In this document: positions 1 to 9,322 of the stretch, in pieces | Layout: each line of letters begins with the position of its first letter | Numbering within the stretch: position 1 is the first letter of the stretch | Source of the DNA: G963663315 sp965204925 | GTDB lineage: Bacteria; Pseudomonadota; Gammaproteobacteria; Arenicellales; Poriferihabitantaceae | Length of the DNA stretch: 64,000 bases | Reading direction: 5' to 3' | Assembly (NCBI GenBank): GCA_965204925.1 | Contig: OZ242021.1 | Location: 1,116,001-1,180,000, forward strand | Program-made: the position numbers and the translations under genes | Notes under the pieces: model-generated | What the model saw: the letters and a program-made list of their open reading frames with translations, nothing else | Database searches by the model: none | Told to the model about the DNA's origin: nothing

Positions 1-156
1 CGAGATTGCCGGGGCGCGGAAATTGCCGCATGGAATCCGGGGAACTGTCTCCAACACCGGGGAATAAAAGAGTTTGCTGTTCAGGAATCTGGCGGGGTTC
101 CCTCTGGACAGCCCCATCTCCATGCCGGTTATTCAGAGGAAATACAGCGATTTGAG
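1..156. other. left edge, no gene recognised
   Basis: Frame 1 stays open from the window edge to a stop at 157-159, about 52 codons. The translation resembles no family I know, and in particular not the end of YicC, which often precedes gmk. It may be the tail of an upstream gene or simple non-coding sequence. Confidence 0.3.
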
Positions 157-165
157 TGATATAAT
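157..165 (+). promoter_or_regulatory. extended -10 promoter upstream of gmk
   Basis: The bases TGATATAAT form a perfect TGn-TATAAT extended -10 element ending 18 bases before the gmk start codon. I see no good -35 hexamer, but extended -10 promoters can work without one. It would drive gmk-rpoZ-spoT with a very short leader. Confidence 0.35.
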
Positions 166-183
166 GCCAATTACGGTCAGGCT

Positions 184-792
184 ATGCCCGGCATCCTGAT
201 TCTTTCGGCGCCATCCGGCGGCGGAAAAACCAGTCTGGCCAAAGCACTGGTTGCGATGCGCAACGACGCAGGCATCACTGTCTCCCATACTACCCGCAAG
301 CAGCGGCCGGGAGAAGAGGATGGCGTGCATTACTATTTCGTCAACCGACAGACTTTCAGGGAAATGATCAGGCAGAACAATTTTATAGAATATGCTACGG
401 TTTTTGGTCATTGTTACGGAACTTCGGTGAAAGCGGTGGAGCGCCAGATAGCAAGCGGCAAACATGCTATTCTGGACATCGACTGGCAGGGCGCCAGAAC
501 GGTGCGGGAAAAATTTCCGATGGCTGTATCCGTATTCGTAATGCCGCCTTCCCTGCAGGCGCTTGAGCAACGTTTGCTTGAGCGCAGACAGGACAGCAGG
601 GACGTGATCGCGAGAAGAATGGAAGATGCGGCCGACCAGATCGACCACAAGGACGAATTTGATGTAATTATTGTGAATGACCATTTTGAAGCGGCGCTTA
701 TGGAGCTTTCGAATGTGCTGGATCAACTCGCCGACCTGAACACATCCGTGATGGTCGACGATGATCGGGTCATGAGCCATTCACAGCCCTGA
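184..792 (+). CDS. gmk: guanylate kinase
   Basis: Phosphorylates GMP (and dGMP) to GDP with ATP in the cytoplasm, feeding GTP and (p)ppGpp synthesis. The 202-residue length is normal for the family. The P-loop SAPSGGGKTSL lies at residues 8-18. The GMP-binding region with SHTTRKQRPGEEDGVHYYF follows at about 34-53, and the typical ILDIDWQGA strand lies near residue 97. The ATG is preceded by a weak purine stretch. The gene leads a gmk-rpoZ-spoT cluster, the same order as in Escherichia coli and most gammaproteobacteria. Confidence 0.97.
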   Translation: MPGILILSAPSGGGKTSLAKALVAMRNDAGITVSHTTRKQRPGEEDGVHYYFVNRQTFREMIRQNNFIEYATVFGHCYGTSVKAVERQIASGKHAILDIDWQGARTVREKFPMAVSVFVMPPSLQALEQRLLERRQDSRDVIARRMEDAADQIDHKDEFDVIIVNDHFEAALMELSNVLDQLADLNTSVMVDDDRVMSHSQP

Positions 793-824
793 GGTAAACG
801 ATATTTGATGCAGGAGGTTTTATA

Positions 825-1175
825 ATGGCGCGGGTTACAGTAACCGATTGTCTGGAGCATGTGGATAATCGGTTTGAGCTTGTTTTGATCGCAACCAGAA
901 GGACCCGGCAATTGACTCTGGGAGCGGAGCCTCTGGTCGATCCGGAAAATGACAAACCGACGGTGATTGCCCTGAGGGAAATCGCGGAAGGTCTGGTTAC
1001 ATCATCCATCCTGGACGAGGAGGCCACGCTTCCGGGGCTGGAATTCGATCATGAAAGAGAGGAGATCGAGATGGATGACGAAGCGATAGGGGAAGCAATT
1101 CGTCAGGCCATGCTTGGTCACGGCGGTGGAGATGCAGATGGCGCTGGCCCGGAGATGGAAGAAAAGACTGAGTGA
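825..1175 (+). CDS. rpoZ: DNA-directed RNA polymerase omega subunit
   Basis: Omega chaperones the beta-prime subunit during RNA polymerase assembly and forms one ppGpp-binding site. The start MARVTVTDCLEHVDNRFELV is the family signature, followed by RTRQL and a conserved VIALREIAEG near residues 48-57. A strong GGAGG lies eight bases before the ATG. At 116 residues it is longer than the E. coli protein (91), with an acidic tail of Glu, Asp and Gly. Its 3' end overlaps the start of spoT, so translation is probably coupled. Confidence 0.95.
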   Translation: MARVTVTDCLEHVDNRFELVLIATRRTRQLTLGAEPLVDPENDKPTVIALREIAEGLVTSSILDEEATLPGLEFDHEREEIEMDDEAIGEAIRQAMLGHGGGDADGAGPEMEEKTE

Positions 1176-3339
1176 TCTTCTGGCGAGGCACAGTTCCACG
1201 GCCTCCCCGGAAAATGACAACCTGTTCAATGATCTGAGCGGGGTACTGGAAAGCTATCTTGACGAACCTTCCGTACAAGAGATCTATCGGGCTACGATCT
1301 ATGGCGCCGAAGCCCATAAAGGACAAAAGAGAAAAAGCGGCGAAGATTATATCTGTCATCCTGTCGCGGTCGCGCGAATTCTGGGAGAAATGCGCATGGA
1401 CAGCCGTACCATCATCGCTGCGATCCTGCACGATGTGGTCGAGGACACCGACATCACCCTGCGTCAGTTATCCCGGGAATTCGGAGAGGACGTTGCGATT
1501 CTGGTGGATGGGGTCAGCAAGGTCAGCCAACTGGAAATCGAATCCAGAGAACACGCTGAAGTCGCATCATTTCGCAAGATGTTCATGGCCATGGCTCAGG
1601 ATATCCGGGTCATTATCATCAAACTCGTCGACCGTCTGCACAACATGCACACGCTGGAATCACTGGACAATACCCGTAAACGCCGCATCGCGCGCCAGAC
1701 CCTGGAGATTTATGCGCCAATGGCAAATCGTCTGGGCATGCGTGAATTGGCCCAGAAGCTGGAAGATTTGAGCCTGTTCAATCTGTATCCGAAGCGTTTC
1801 AATGCGATCGAGAAGAAAATCAGGATTGCCAAACGCGGCAGAAAATCCGTGGTCAATGAGGTTTGCAAAAATATACAGAAAAAACTGGATATGAACGGAC
1901 TCGTTGCGCAAGTCTATGGCCGCGAAAAAAATGTCTACAGTATCTACCGTAAAATGCAGCAAAAAAGACTGTCGCTGAAGGAGGTTCAGGATATCCATGC
2001 GATCCGGGTCATCACGGAGCGCCGAGCCCACTGTTATCAGGCATTGGGAGCCATCCATCAACTCTATAAACCGAAACCCGAAAGCTTCAAGGACTATGTA
2101 GCCATCCCCAAGATAAATGGCTATCAGTCGCTTCATACGGTCGTTGTCGGCCCGTTCGGACAGCCGGTGGAAGTCCAGATACGGAGTCGGGCGATGCATC
2201 GAACGGCAGAAAAAGGGGTCGCGTCCCACTGGCTTTACAAGACGGAAACGACCGGAGAGCACGCGCCCCGGCAACTGGCGCAACAGTGGCTGAACAGCTT
2301 TCTTGAATCCCAATCCATGTCCAGTGATTCGGCAGAATATCTTGAACATCTTAAAGCCGACCTGTTTCCGGACAAGGTTTACGTGTTCACTCCGCAAGGA
2401 GATATCAAAAGGCTGCCGCGCGGTTCGACAGCGCTGGATTTCGCCTATGCGGTACATTCCGATATCGGGGATCATTGTGTGGGAGCGCTGATCAACCGGA
2501 CGATGGTGCCTCTCCATGAAATTCTCTCCAACGGGGACCGTGTTGAAGTCAAGACCTCACGTTCCGCCCGACCGATCCCCTCGTGGCTCGACTATGCGGT
2601 TACCTCTCGGGCCAGGGCTTCGATTCGTCATTACCTGAATCAGCAGAAACAGAAGGAATCCCTGAGGCTTGGCCGAAAACTGCTGCGCACGGCGCTTGCC
2701 GGCCAGGGTTATCGGCGCTCCAGGATTGCGGCCGCCGACAAGGCCAACTTGCTGAAACATCTCAAACTGGATGACTGGGAACAGCTTCTGGCAGACATCG
2801 GTTTTGGCAGGCGGTTGCCCGGACTGGTGGCAAAACAGTTGATCGCGGAATCCGCGGCGCAGCCCCACGCCGGACGCCCCGATCATTCCGATCACCCGCC
2901 TTCCGCATTGACCATACAGGGCGCCGAGCGTTTGCTGATCACGTACGCCAGTTGTTGCAATCCGGTTCCCGGAGACAATATCATCGGAACCACGACCAGC
3001 GGCAGGGGACTGGTCGTGCACCGCTCCAGGTGCAAGAACAGTAAAATCATCTTCCGCCATCCTGACAACCTGTTTCACCTGAACTGGTCGGAAGATATCA
3101 AGGGGCAATTCCAGGTGCGCATCCAGGTAGAAGTCAAGGATACGCCCGGCGTACTTGCCGGGGTGAGCAACATCATTGCCAAATTCAATTCCAACATCAA
3201 TAATGTCTCAATGGATCAGCGATGTCGTAATACTTCCTTCATGACATTCACTATCGAAGTGACGAACCGCAAACATCTGGCCAGTATCATGCGGCGGCTG
3301 CATAGTGAATCCAGTGTCATCAAGTTGGCGAGGGCCTGA
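1138..3339 (+). CDS. spoT: bifunctional (p)ppGpp synthetase/hydrolase
   Basis: Makes and degrades the stringent-response alarmone (p)ppGpp. The N-terminal HD hydrolase domain is intact, with HDVVEDT and the downstream LVDRLHNM motif. The synthetase domain follows, with YQSLHTVV. A TGS domain (VYVFTPQGDIKRLPRGSTALDFAYAVHS) is next, and then a C-terminal ACT domain (TPGVLAGVSNIIAKFNSNINNVS). An active HD motif points to SpoT or Rel rather than the synthetase-only RelA. I chose the ATG at 1138 because GGTGGAG lies just upstream. In-frame alternatives at 1132 (ATG) and 1114 (TTG) exist. All overlap the end of rpoZ by 38 bases or more. Confidence 0.95.
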   Translation: MALARRWKKRLSDLLARHSSTASPENDNLFNDLSGVLESYLDEPSVQEIYRATIYGAEAHKGQKRKSGEDYICHPVAVARILGEMRMDSRTIIAAILHDVVEDTDITLRQLSREFGEDVAILVDGVSKVSQLEIESREHAEVASFRKMFMAMAQDIRVIIIKLVDRLHNMHTLESLDNTRKRRIARQTLEIYAPMANRLGMRELAQKLEDLSLFNLYPKRFNAIEKKIRIAKRGRKSVVNEVCKNIQKKLDMNGLVAQVYGREKNVYSIYRKMQQKRLSLKEVQDIHAIRVITERRAHCYQALGAIHQLYKPKPESFKDYVAIPKINGYQSLHTVVVGPFGQPVEVQIRSRAMHRTAEKGVASHWLYKTETTGEHAPRQLAQQWLNSFLESQSMSSDSAEYLEHLKADLFPDKVYVFTPQGDIKRLPRGSTALDFAYAVHSDIGDHCVGALINRTMVPLHEILSNGDRVEVKTSRSARPIPSWLDYAVTSRARASIRHYLNQQKQKESLRLGRKLLRTALAGQGYRRSRIAAADKANLLKHLKLDDWEQLLADIGFGRRLPGLVAKQLIAESAAQPHAGRPDHSDHPPSALTIQGAERLLITYASCCNPVPGDNIIGTTTSGRGLVVHRSRCKNSKIIFRHPDNLFHLNWSEDIKGQFQVRIQVEVKDTPGVLAGVSNIIAKFNSNINNVSMDQRCRNTSFMTFTIEVTNRKHLASIMRRLHSESSVIKLARA

Positions 3340-3345
3340 CCGGTA

Positions 3346-3822
3346 ATGCCGCGCCACAAAATTATTTTTGTCTGTCTGGGTAATATTTGCAGATCCCCCA
3401 CTGCCGAGGGTGTGCTCAGAAAACAGGTATGCGAAAGAGGGCTGGAGGGCCTTTTTGAAATTGATTCGGCGGGAACGGGTGACTGGCATCTGGGGCATCC
3501 GCCGGATAAGCGCGCCATTGCAGCCGCTCTGGCCCGGGGTATTGATTTGACGCCCCTGCGCGCACGACAAATCACGGTCAGTGATATGCGCTATTACGAT
3601 ACGATTATTGCGATGGACAGGCAAAATCTTTCCAGGCTGAAATCTCTGGCGCCGGTTGGCCACCAGCACAAGATCGGGCTTCTTCTGCAGTATGGCAGTT
3701 CTACGCAACATGAGGTGCCCGATCCCTACTACGGAGGTGAGCACGGATTCGACCTGGCGCTGGATCTGATCGAGACGTCCTGCCGGGAATTGCTGGATTA
3801 CCTGTTGTCCGGGCAACGATAA
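3346..3822 (+). CDS. low-molecular-weight protein-tyrosine phosphatase
   Basis: The 158-residue protein is a cytoplasmic LMW-PTP fold enzyme that removes phosphate from tyrosine (or arginine) residues. The catalytic P-loop C-L-G-N-I-C-R-S near residues 10-17 fits CX5RS. The general-acid loop DPYYGG near residues 125-130 is also present. It starts six bases after the spoT stop and is followed at once by the transpeptidase gene. No tyrosine kinase or capsule gene is nearby, so the substrate is unknown. Confidence 0.9.
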   Translation: MPRHKIIFVCLGNICRSPTAEGVLRKQVCERGLEGLFEIDSAGTGDWHLGHPPDKRAIAAALARGIDLTPLRARQITVSDMRYYDTIIAMDRQNLSRLKSLAPVGHQHKIGLLLQYGSSTQHEVPDPYYGGEHGFDLALDLIETSCRELLDYLLSGQR

Positions 3823-3832
3823 GCGAACCAGA

Positions 3833-4321
3833 ATGAGCGCCGGCACTGCCCTTGATATTGACATCGGCGCCCAGACCTTGCAAGTGACCGACCAGAACGG
3901 TCGTGTTTGCAAGGTTTGTCCGGTTTCGACCGCCGCGCGCGGCGCGGGGCAGAAAATGGACAGTCTGTGCACGCCCACCGGAAAACACATTATCCGCGCC
4001 AGAATTGGAACCGGGCAACCACTGAACACGATCTTCAGAGGGCGCAGGCCGAGTGGGATATACCGGACAGGCATGCGCGAAGCCGAGCCTGACAGGGACT
4101 GGATTCTGACCCGCATCCTCTGGTTAAGCGGATGCGAGCCCGGCTTTAACCGCCTCGGCAACGTGGACAGCATGCGGCGATATATCTATCTGCATGGTAC
4201 CCCGGATGAAGTTGAAATGGGCGTCCCGGGTTCGCGTGGTTGTATCCGGGTGCGTAACCATGATTTGCTTGAACTGTTTGACATGGTTGCAATCGGAACC
4301 GTTGTCAATATTCATGTCTGA
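3833..4321 (+). CDS. L,D-transpeptidase (YkuD domain)
   Basis: YkuD enzymes form 3-3 cross-links in peptidoglycan or attach proteins to it, using a cysteine nucleophile. The motif HGTPDEVEMGVPGSRGCIRV near residues 121-140 supplies the conserved His and the SRGCIR active-site Cys. The protein is only the catalytic domain (162 residues). No hydrophobic signal peptide is visible at MSAGTALDIDIG, which is odd for an enzyme that should act in the periplasm. It sits between a phosphatase and nagZ, the latter also a cell-wall gene. Confidence 0.85.
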   Translation: MSAGTALDIDIGAQTLQVTDQNGRVCKVCPVSTAARGAGQKMDSLCTPTGKHIIRARIGTGQPLNTIFRGRRPSGIYRTGMREAEPDRDWILTRILWLSGCEPGFNRLGNVDSMRRYIYLHGTPDEVEMGVPGSRGCIRVRNHDLLELFDMVAIGTVVNIHV

Positions 4322-4326
4322 TCCCC

Positions 4327-5307
4327 ATGCGCCAGCCGGTTGATCTGCCTCTGGGGTCACTGATGGTGGATGTGGGCGGACCCGAGCTTGCCTGCGAGGA
4401 CATCGAATTACTTTCGCTGCCCGCTGTAGGCGCCGTTATTCTGTTCAGCCGAAACTTTGCGTCCCGGGCGCAGCTGGCAATCCTGACCAGCCGCATCAAA
4501 TCCATTCGCAACCCCGCTTTACTGATTGCGGTGGATCAGGAAGGGGGTCGGGTGCAAAGATTCAGAAATGGATTTTCCGATTTGCCCGCCGCCCTCGATT
4601 TTGGCAGGATGTACGACCAGAACAGGGACAAGGCGCTGGCTCTCTGTCTGGAAACAGGCAGGTTGATGGCGCGGGAACTCATTGGAGTCGGTGTCGATTT
4701 CAGTTTTGCGCCGGTACTGGATCGCGCTGACAGTGACAGCCGCGTGATCGGCGACCGCGGTTTCCATGAACGTCCGCAAGTCATCGCGGAATTGGCCGGC
4801 GCTTTTATAAGCGGTATGAATGCAGCGGGAATGGCTGCCACCGGCAAGCATTTTCCCGGACACGGCGGGGTCGTTGAGGATTCCCATGTGGAGTTGCCGG
4901 TCGACAACCGCAGTCTGCAAGAATTACAGGGCTGTGACCTGATACCCTGGCAAAACCTGTCCGGCAGGCTGGGAGGCGCCATGACCGCGCATGTACATTT
5001 CCCCAATATCGACGATCAGTTGCCGACTTATTCCCGGTTCTGGATACGGTCGGTACTGCGTCAGCGCCTGGGGTTCAGGGGTCTGGTTTTCAGCGATGAC
5101 CTGAGCATGCAGGGAGCCGGGGGCGCCGCAACGCCCTTGCAAAGAACGCGACGCGCATTGCAGGCCGGTTGTGACATGGCGCTGATTTGCAATGACCGGC
5201 CGGCTGCATATGAAGTCGCCCGAAAACTGGGAATGCTGCAATCAGGCGCGCCGGGTTCGGTCAAAATCAGCCCTCTCGAAAGAATGCGCGTCACAATTCA
5301 ACAGTAG
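4327..5307 (+). CDS. nagZ: beta-N-acetylhexosaminidase
   Basis: A cytoplasmic glycoside hydrolase family 3 enzyme that removes N-acetylglucosamine from anhydro-muropeptides during peptidoglycan recycling. Key signatures are AVDQEGGRVQRF near residues 66-77, the family motif KHFPGHGGVVEDSHVELP near 177-194 with its His/Asp pair, and FSDDLSMQGA near residue 255 carrying the nucleophile Asp. The length of 326 residues is close to the usual 330-340. It begins five bases after the transpeptidase stop, so the two are probably co-transcribed. Confidence 0.95.
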   Translation: MRQPVDLPLGSLMVDVGGPELACEDIELLSLPAVGAVILFSRNFASRAQLAILTSRIKSIRNPALLIAVDQEGGRVQRFRNGFSDLPAALDFGRMYDQNRDKALALCLETGRLMARELIGVGVDFSFAPVLDRADSDSRVIGDRGFHERPQVIAELAGAFISGMNAAGMAATGKHFPGHGGVVEDSHVELPVDNRSLQELQGCDLIPWQNLSGRLGGAMTAHVHFPNIDDQLPTYSRFWIRSVLRQRLGFRGLVFSDDLSMQGAGGAATPLQRTRRALQAGCDMALICNDRPAAYEVARKLGMLQSGAPGSVKISPLERMRVTIQQ

Positions 5308-5369
5308 TAGCCAGCCAGACTTCCAGAGCATGGCGGCATTAACCTGTCCAGTACATACATAACATATCG

Positions 5370-7601
5370 CTATGTGGTGTGGGAAAATGGAGTCTCGTCA
5401 AGAAAACGCTTCAGCACATTAGTGGAAATGCGGGCCACATCGTTATTGTAGTTTTCGTGCGGGAGGCTTCCTGCCCACGCGATGGAGCCGGTCGAAAAGA
5501 CAGCGCCGCCGCCCGGAGTTTCAAAGAACACCATTTCAGCCCGAATGATTTCTGCCTCGGACCCTCCCAGCCCCGGGACGGGATCATCCATGTCTTCAGG
5601 TGTCATCAAATACAAGTCCGTATGACGTTCAGAAGAAGCAAGTACAAGAGTATGTGGAGGTGTACCGAGAGAATGATCGGTTGCGTCAAGCTCAAGGCCG
5701 GCCGCCCCGCCGCCCGACAGTCCATAGTTACCGATTACGGGTCCTTCGACTCCCTCGAAAATAAAGGATGCGCGTGGGTCCAGACTGGATTCTTTCAGTA
5801 TATAGGGGGACGAGTAGTCGAATCCCTGTGAAACCATCCCGATACCCACCAGTTCATTGGGCGGGCGGCCATTTCGTCTCCAGAGCCCCGTATATTCCCC
5901 CGTGAAACTGGCGTAATACTCTCCGGGAAGGGGCGCAAATGCGCGTATGCCATCTTCGGATTTACGACATTCGATCACTCCAGGCAGAGTTGGGTGGCAG
6001 GATATTCTCCAATAGAACCCGTTGCCGCCAAGGTACATGAGGCGCCCCCCACTGTTCACGAACGACTGGAAGCTGTCCAGCATCCTGATAGAATAGTATT
6101 CCGGGTGTGTTCCAGTGATAACCGTTTTGTAGCCTTCGAGAATTTCCAGTCCTTCTTCTTCAAGAACTTCGTCTGAAATTACATCGAACGGCTGATCCAG
6201 TTGTTCAAGCCAGCCGAGGATGTGTGTGTCAGCATTGAACTGCCACAGATTCGAACCCGCGCCTCCAAGATGGCCGATATGTCCGGGCTGCATATTGACG
6301 ATCGGCCTGAGACGGGATGAATAGAACACACCACTCCCGTCATTGTGCAAATCATAAAAGGACAGACCGATTTCAGGATGCGTTTGCATAAACAGATCAA
6401 CTGGATTGAGTTGGACAAGTCGCCCGCAAACTATTTCTGTCTCCGGGACATCAATTCCGATACGATTGTTCGCATAAGCCATGTAGCTTGCAGTCGGTAG
6501 CAGAAATGCTACCTGTGCAGTGGTCGTGCCCCGGGGAGGACGAACTGCAACAGGAATGTAGTATTCCTCGTTTCCGCTGCGAAGATGGACGGCATAAACA
6601 CCGCTGGATATGTTGTCCGGCAACCTTACTTCAAAATCCGGTTCCCAGGCGCAATCGTAGAGGTCATCATCATGGAAGTGAATCGCTGCGTAGTGTTCCG
6701 GTTTGTTCTTCCAGCAGTGTTCGGCGCCGTTCCATAAATGGCCGCGTACTCCACGCGTCGGAAGATTGATCAGGTTTCCGTTCAACCCGTTGCCTGAAAT
6801 GTCGGTAATCCGGTCGGTGGATATTCCGATTGAGAAGTCCCAGGCAGCGATCAGGTCCTTGCGCCCCGCATTCCGGGAGCCTGTCATTTCTTCCCTGGAC
6901 AGGGCCCGGGAAAATATCCCAGGCGCTTCGATGCGTCCATTGAAGTGCTCGACGGCAGGCTTGTCAGTTGACGAAAGCGCCGCGATCATGATTGGCGCGT
7001 CAACATCGCAAAGAGTCATGTCCGCGAGATCAATCCGGGACATTTTGCAAGATTGATTCATTCCAGGACAAGGTTCAAGCGGCTGTTGCACAACGGCAAG
7101 CAGGCCGTTTTGCACATCGTAACTTCCACTCGCCAGATACCATCTTTGTGGAACAAGCGGCAACCCGGTCGATACTTTCCTGGTCCATTGTCCAGCCGAT
7201 TTGATTTCGATGGATACCGCGCCATCCATATCAAGATAAAACCGGAAACCGCAACCGGTGTGATCGACCCGGCTTAGTATGGTTTGCGGTCCACGGCCCG
7301 GCATGGTAGGCCAGACGAGAGCCTGTACCCCCAATGAAGACTTTGTATTGAACAGCGGCGCGCCCTGGACCACTGCACGGGAGCCAGTATTGATCGGTTG
7401 ATATCGGCCACTGAAAGGATCACCAAGGTCCAGCGGGATGGACTCTTCCCGATACCCCGGGCCGGATGGATTCACGTCACCCTGAATCACACGAACAAGT
7501 TTTGCATTGTATTGGTCCAGCCCGTCACAACTGACCATTATCCGGATGCTCTCGCCCGGAGCGGCGCTGAAACGGTCGGCGTACCCCAGGATTTTGGACA
7601 T
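5370..7601 (-). CDS. dmfA2: N,N-dimethylformamidase-like amidase, large subunit
   Basis: Large subunit of the unusual iron-dependent amidase known from Paracoccus and Alcaligenes, which splits dimethylformamide into dimethylamine and formate. The protein has 743 residues when started at the ATG two bases after the small-subunit stop; a GGAAGAG lies about 10 bases upstream. A LamG/concanavalin-like region spans about residues 75-245. The C-terminal half carries SYMAYANN (Tyr376), SFYDLHNDGSG (Tyr416) and TGTHPEYYS (His499, Glu501). These match in order and spacing the two tyrosines and one carboxylate that hold the iron in the Paracoccus enzyme. The true substrate may be another amide. It is the last gene of the potD operon. 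Confidence 0.85.
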   Translation of the reverse strand: MSKILGYADRFSAAPGESIRIMVSCDGLDQYNAKLVRVIQGDVNPSGPGYREESIPLDLGDPFSGRYQPINTGSRAVVQGAPLFNTKSSLGVQALVWPTMPGRGPQTILSRVDHTGCGFRFYLDMDGAVSIEIKSAGQWTRKVSTGLPLVPQRWYLASGSYDVQNGLLAVVQQPLEPCPGMNQSCKMSRIDLADMTLCDVDAPIMIAALSSTDKPAVEHFNGRIEAPGIFSRALSREEMTGSRNAGRKDLIAAWDFSIGISTDRITDISGNGLNGNLINLPTRGVRGHLWNGAEHCWKNKPEHYAAIHFHDDDLYDCAWEPDFEVRLPDNISSGVYAVHLRSGNEEYYIPVAVRPPRGTTTAQVAFLLPTASYMAYANNRIGIDVPETEIVCGRLVQLNPVDLFMQTHPEIGLSFYDLHNDGSGVFYSSRLRPIVNMQPGHIGHLGGAGSNLWQFNADTHILGWLEQLDQPFDVISDEVLEEEGLEILEGYKTVITGTHPEYYSIRMLDSFQSFVNSGGRLMYLGGNGFYWRISCHPTLPGVIECRKSEDGIRAFAPLPGEYYASFTGEYTGLWRRNGRPPNELVGIGMVSQGFDYSSPYILKESSLDPRASFIFEGVEGPVIGNYGLSGGGAAGLELDATDHSLGTPPHTLVLASSERHTDLYLMTPEDMDDPVPGLGGSEAEIIRAEMVFFETPGGGAVFSTGSIAWAGSLPHENYNNDVARISTNVLKRFLDETPFSHTT

Positions 7602-7602
7602 A

Positions 7603-7917
7603 TTACAGCAGCTCTTCCAGTTCCTGCCCGGTTCTTTCTTTCCACCGAAGCCTGAAGACCTCCCACTCCGCTTCAGCGAGGTCCGTGAACTCAATGCCTT
7701 TCATGACTTCAACCGGTTGGCCGCGTTCTTCAGGCAGGCGTCCGAGAACCCAGCGCCGGAAAGGTTCTTTGACAACCAGAACATACTTGCCGGATTTGGG
7801 GCCGCCGCGCAGAAGATTCAAAACTCTCTGCAACCCCGGACCAGGCAGTCCAGGCGGGTTTGCCCTGAATTCCCGGGCGTACTTGAGATCGTTGTCGGTA
7901 ATGCGGTATCTGGACAT
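7603..7917 (-). CDS. dmfA1: N,N-dimethylformamidase-like amidase, small subunit
   Basis: A 104-residue basic protein, MSRYRITDNDLKYAREFRAN at the N-terminus and a helical Arg/Glu-rich C-terminus. Its placement directly before the large subunit, with only one base between its stop and the next ATG, matches the small-large gene order of known dimethylformamidases. The Paracoccus/Alcaligenes small subunit is somewhat longer (about 130 residues). It forms a tight alpha-beta complex with the large subunit and has no catalytic residues of its own. Confidence 0.8.
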   Translation of the reverse strand: MSRYRITDNDLKYAREFRANPPGLPGPGLQRVLNLLRGGPKSGKYVLVVKEPFRRWVLGRLPEERGQPVEVMKGIEFTDLAEAEWEVFRLRWKERTGQELEELL

Positions 7918-7932
7918 AGTTATAATAGCTGT

Positions 7933-9312
7933 TCAGACGTCACGGACTCCGGTTACTTGTTCAATGGTTTTTCTTAGCCTGTCGAACAGTTCGTCGATCT
8001 GGTCACGGGTAATGATGAATGGCGGGGCCAGGATGATTGCTTGTCCGATCGGACGGCTGATCAGCCCGTTTTCCAGTGCAACGTTTGCAATTTGTTCGGC
8101 AACCTGTTGCCCGGGCGGAAAAGGCGTCCTGTTCCGTTTGTCACCGACCAGTTCCAGGGCTCCCATCAACCCGACGCCGCGAGCCTCACCGATATGTGGA
8201 TGCGATGCAAAACGACGAAGCTGTTCCTGAAAATATGGCGATACAGATACGACATTGTCGAAGACCCCCTGATTCAGAATGATGTCGATTGCTTTCAGCG
8301 CAATTGCACAACCTGCCGGATGGCCCGCAGTCGTGAAACCGTGAGGAAACTCTTCGAATTCTTCTGCCGCCCGGTCGAGCTTGTTGACAATCGGTTCTGA
8401 CACCAGAATTGCACCCATCGGAAAGTATCCGGCGGTCATACATTTTGAAGCGACCAGGATATCGGGCTTGATTCCATAGGTCTGGGAGCCCCAGACGCGC
8501 CCGGTACGCCCAAAGCCGCATATTACTTCGTCTGCGATGAGGGGGATGTCATTTTCCTCAAGTACCGGTTGTATGGCTTCGAAGTACCCTTCTGGCGGAG
8601 GGATCACACCACCGGCGCCCATGACCGGCTCGGCGAAAAAGCCGGCAACAGTTTCCGGGCCTTCGGCATGGATCAGGGCTTTGAGATTGCCGGCGCACCG
8701 TGCAGAAAACTCAAGTTCGCTCTCCCCTTTATGAGCATACCTCCAGTGATGCGGGCAGTCTGCAAAGACAAAGCCGTCAAGCGGCAATCCGAATGCGCCG
8801 GAATAATCCTTTCCGGTCATGCTGGCAGTAATTCCGGTAACGCCGTGATAGGCATCTTTTCTGGAGATGATCTTTCGACGATGAGGTTTGCCCAGCCCCC
8901 GATTGATCATCCACAGCATCTTCACTACGGTATCGTTTGCTTCTGACCCCGAGTTTGTGAAAAACACCTTGCTCATTGGCGCTGGCGCGATTTCGAGCAA
9001 TCGTTCGGATAACTCGACAGCGGGTTCGCTCACACGTCCGAAGAATGAGTGATAGGCTGGAAACTTCCGGTATTGCTTGCAAGCGGCATCAATCAGGTCC
9101 TGGTTGTCAAACCCCACTATCATGTTCCAGAGTCCGGAATTGCTCTCAAGGTAACGGTTGCCATGTGTGTCAATGACGTAGATTCCTTCACCGTGAGATA
9201 TCACAACGGGTCCTCTTTCCGCGAGGGTCCCCAGGTGAGTAAAACCGTGTAGCACTGACGCCAGATCGCGTGCTTCCCATGAAGCGGAGGTGTCGAAACC
9301 GGAAGAGTTCAT
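7933..9312 (-). CDS. class III pyridoxal-phosphate aminotransferase (omega-amino acid/polyamine type)
   Basis: A 459-residue fold-type I aminotransferase that moves the terminal amino group of an omega-amino acid or diamine to pyruvate or another keto acid. Visible are the TNSGSEAND phosphate-binding loop, DEVICGFGRTG with the PLP-contacting Asp, and ASKCMTAGYFPMGA containing the Schiff-base Lys. The ATG at 9312 was preferred over an in-frame TTG at 9372, which lies inside the upstream gene. It resembles putrescine/beta-alanine/taurine:pyruvate aminotransferases. Sitting behind a polyamine-type transporter it probably deaminates the imported amine or its hydrolysis product. Confidence 0.88.
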   Translation of the reverse strand: MNSSGFDTSASWEARDLASVLHGFTHLGTLAERGPVVISHGEGIYVIDTHGNRYLESNSGLWNMIVGFDNQDLIDAACKQYRKFPAYHSFFGRVSEPAVELSERLLEIAPAPMSKVFFTNSGSEANDTVVKMLWMINRGLGKPHRRKIISRKDAYHGVTGITASMTGKDYSGAFGLPLDGFVFADCPHHWRYAHKGESELEFSARCAGNLKALIHAEGPETVAGFFAEPVMGAGGVIPPPEGYFEAIQPVLEENDIPLIADEVICGFGRTGRVWGSQTYGIKPDILVASKCMTAGYFPMGAILVSEPIVNKLDRAAEEFEEFPHGFTTAGHPAGCAIALKAIDIILNQGVFDNVVSVSPYFQEQLRRFASHPHIGEARGVGLMGALELVGDKRNRTPFPPGQQVAEQIANVALENGLISRPIGQAIILAPPFIITRDQIDELFDRLRKTIEQVTGVRDV

Positions 9313-9322
9313 GAATATTTCG

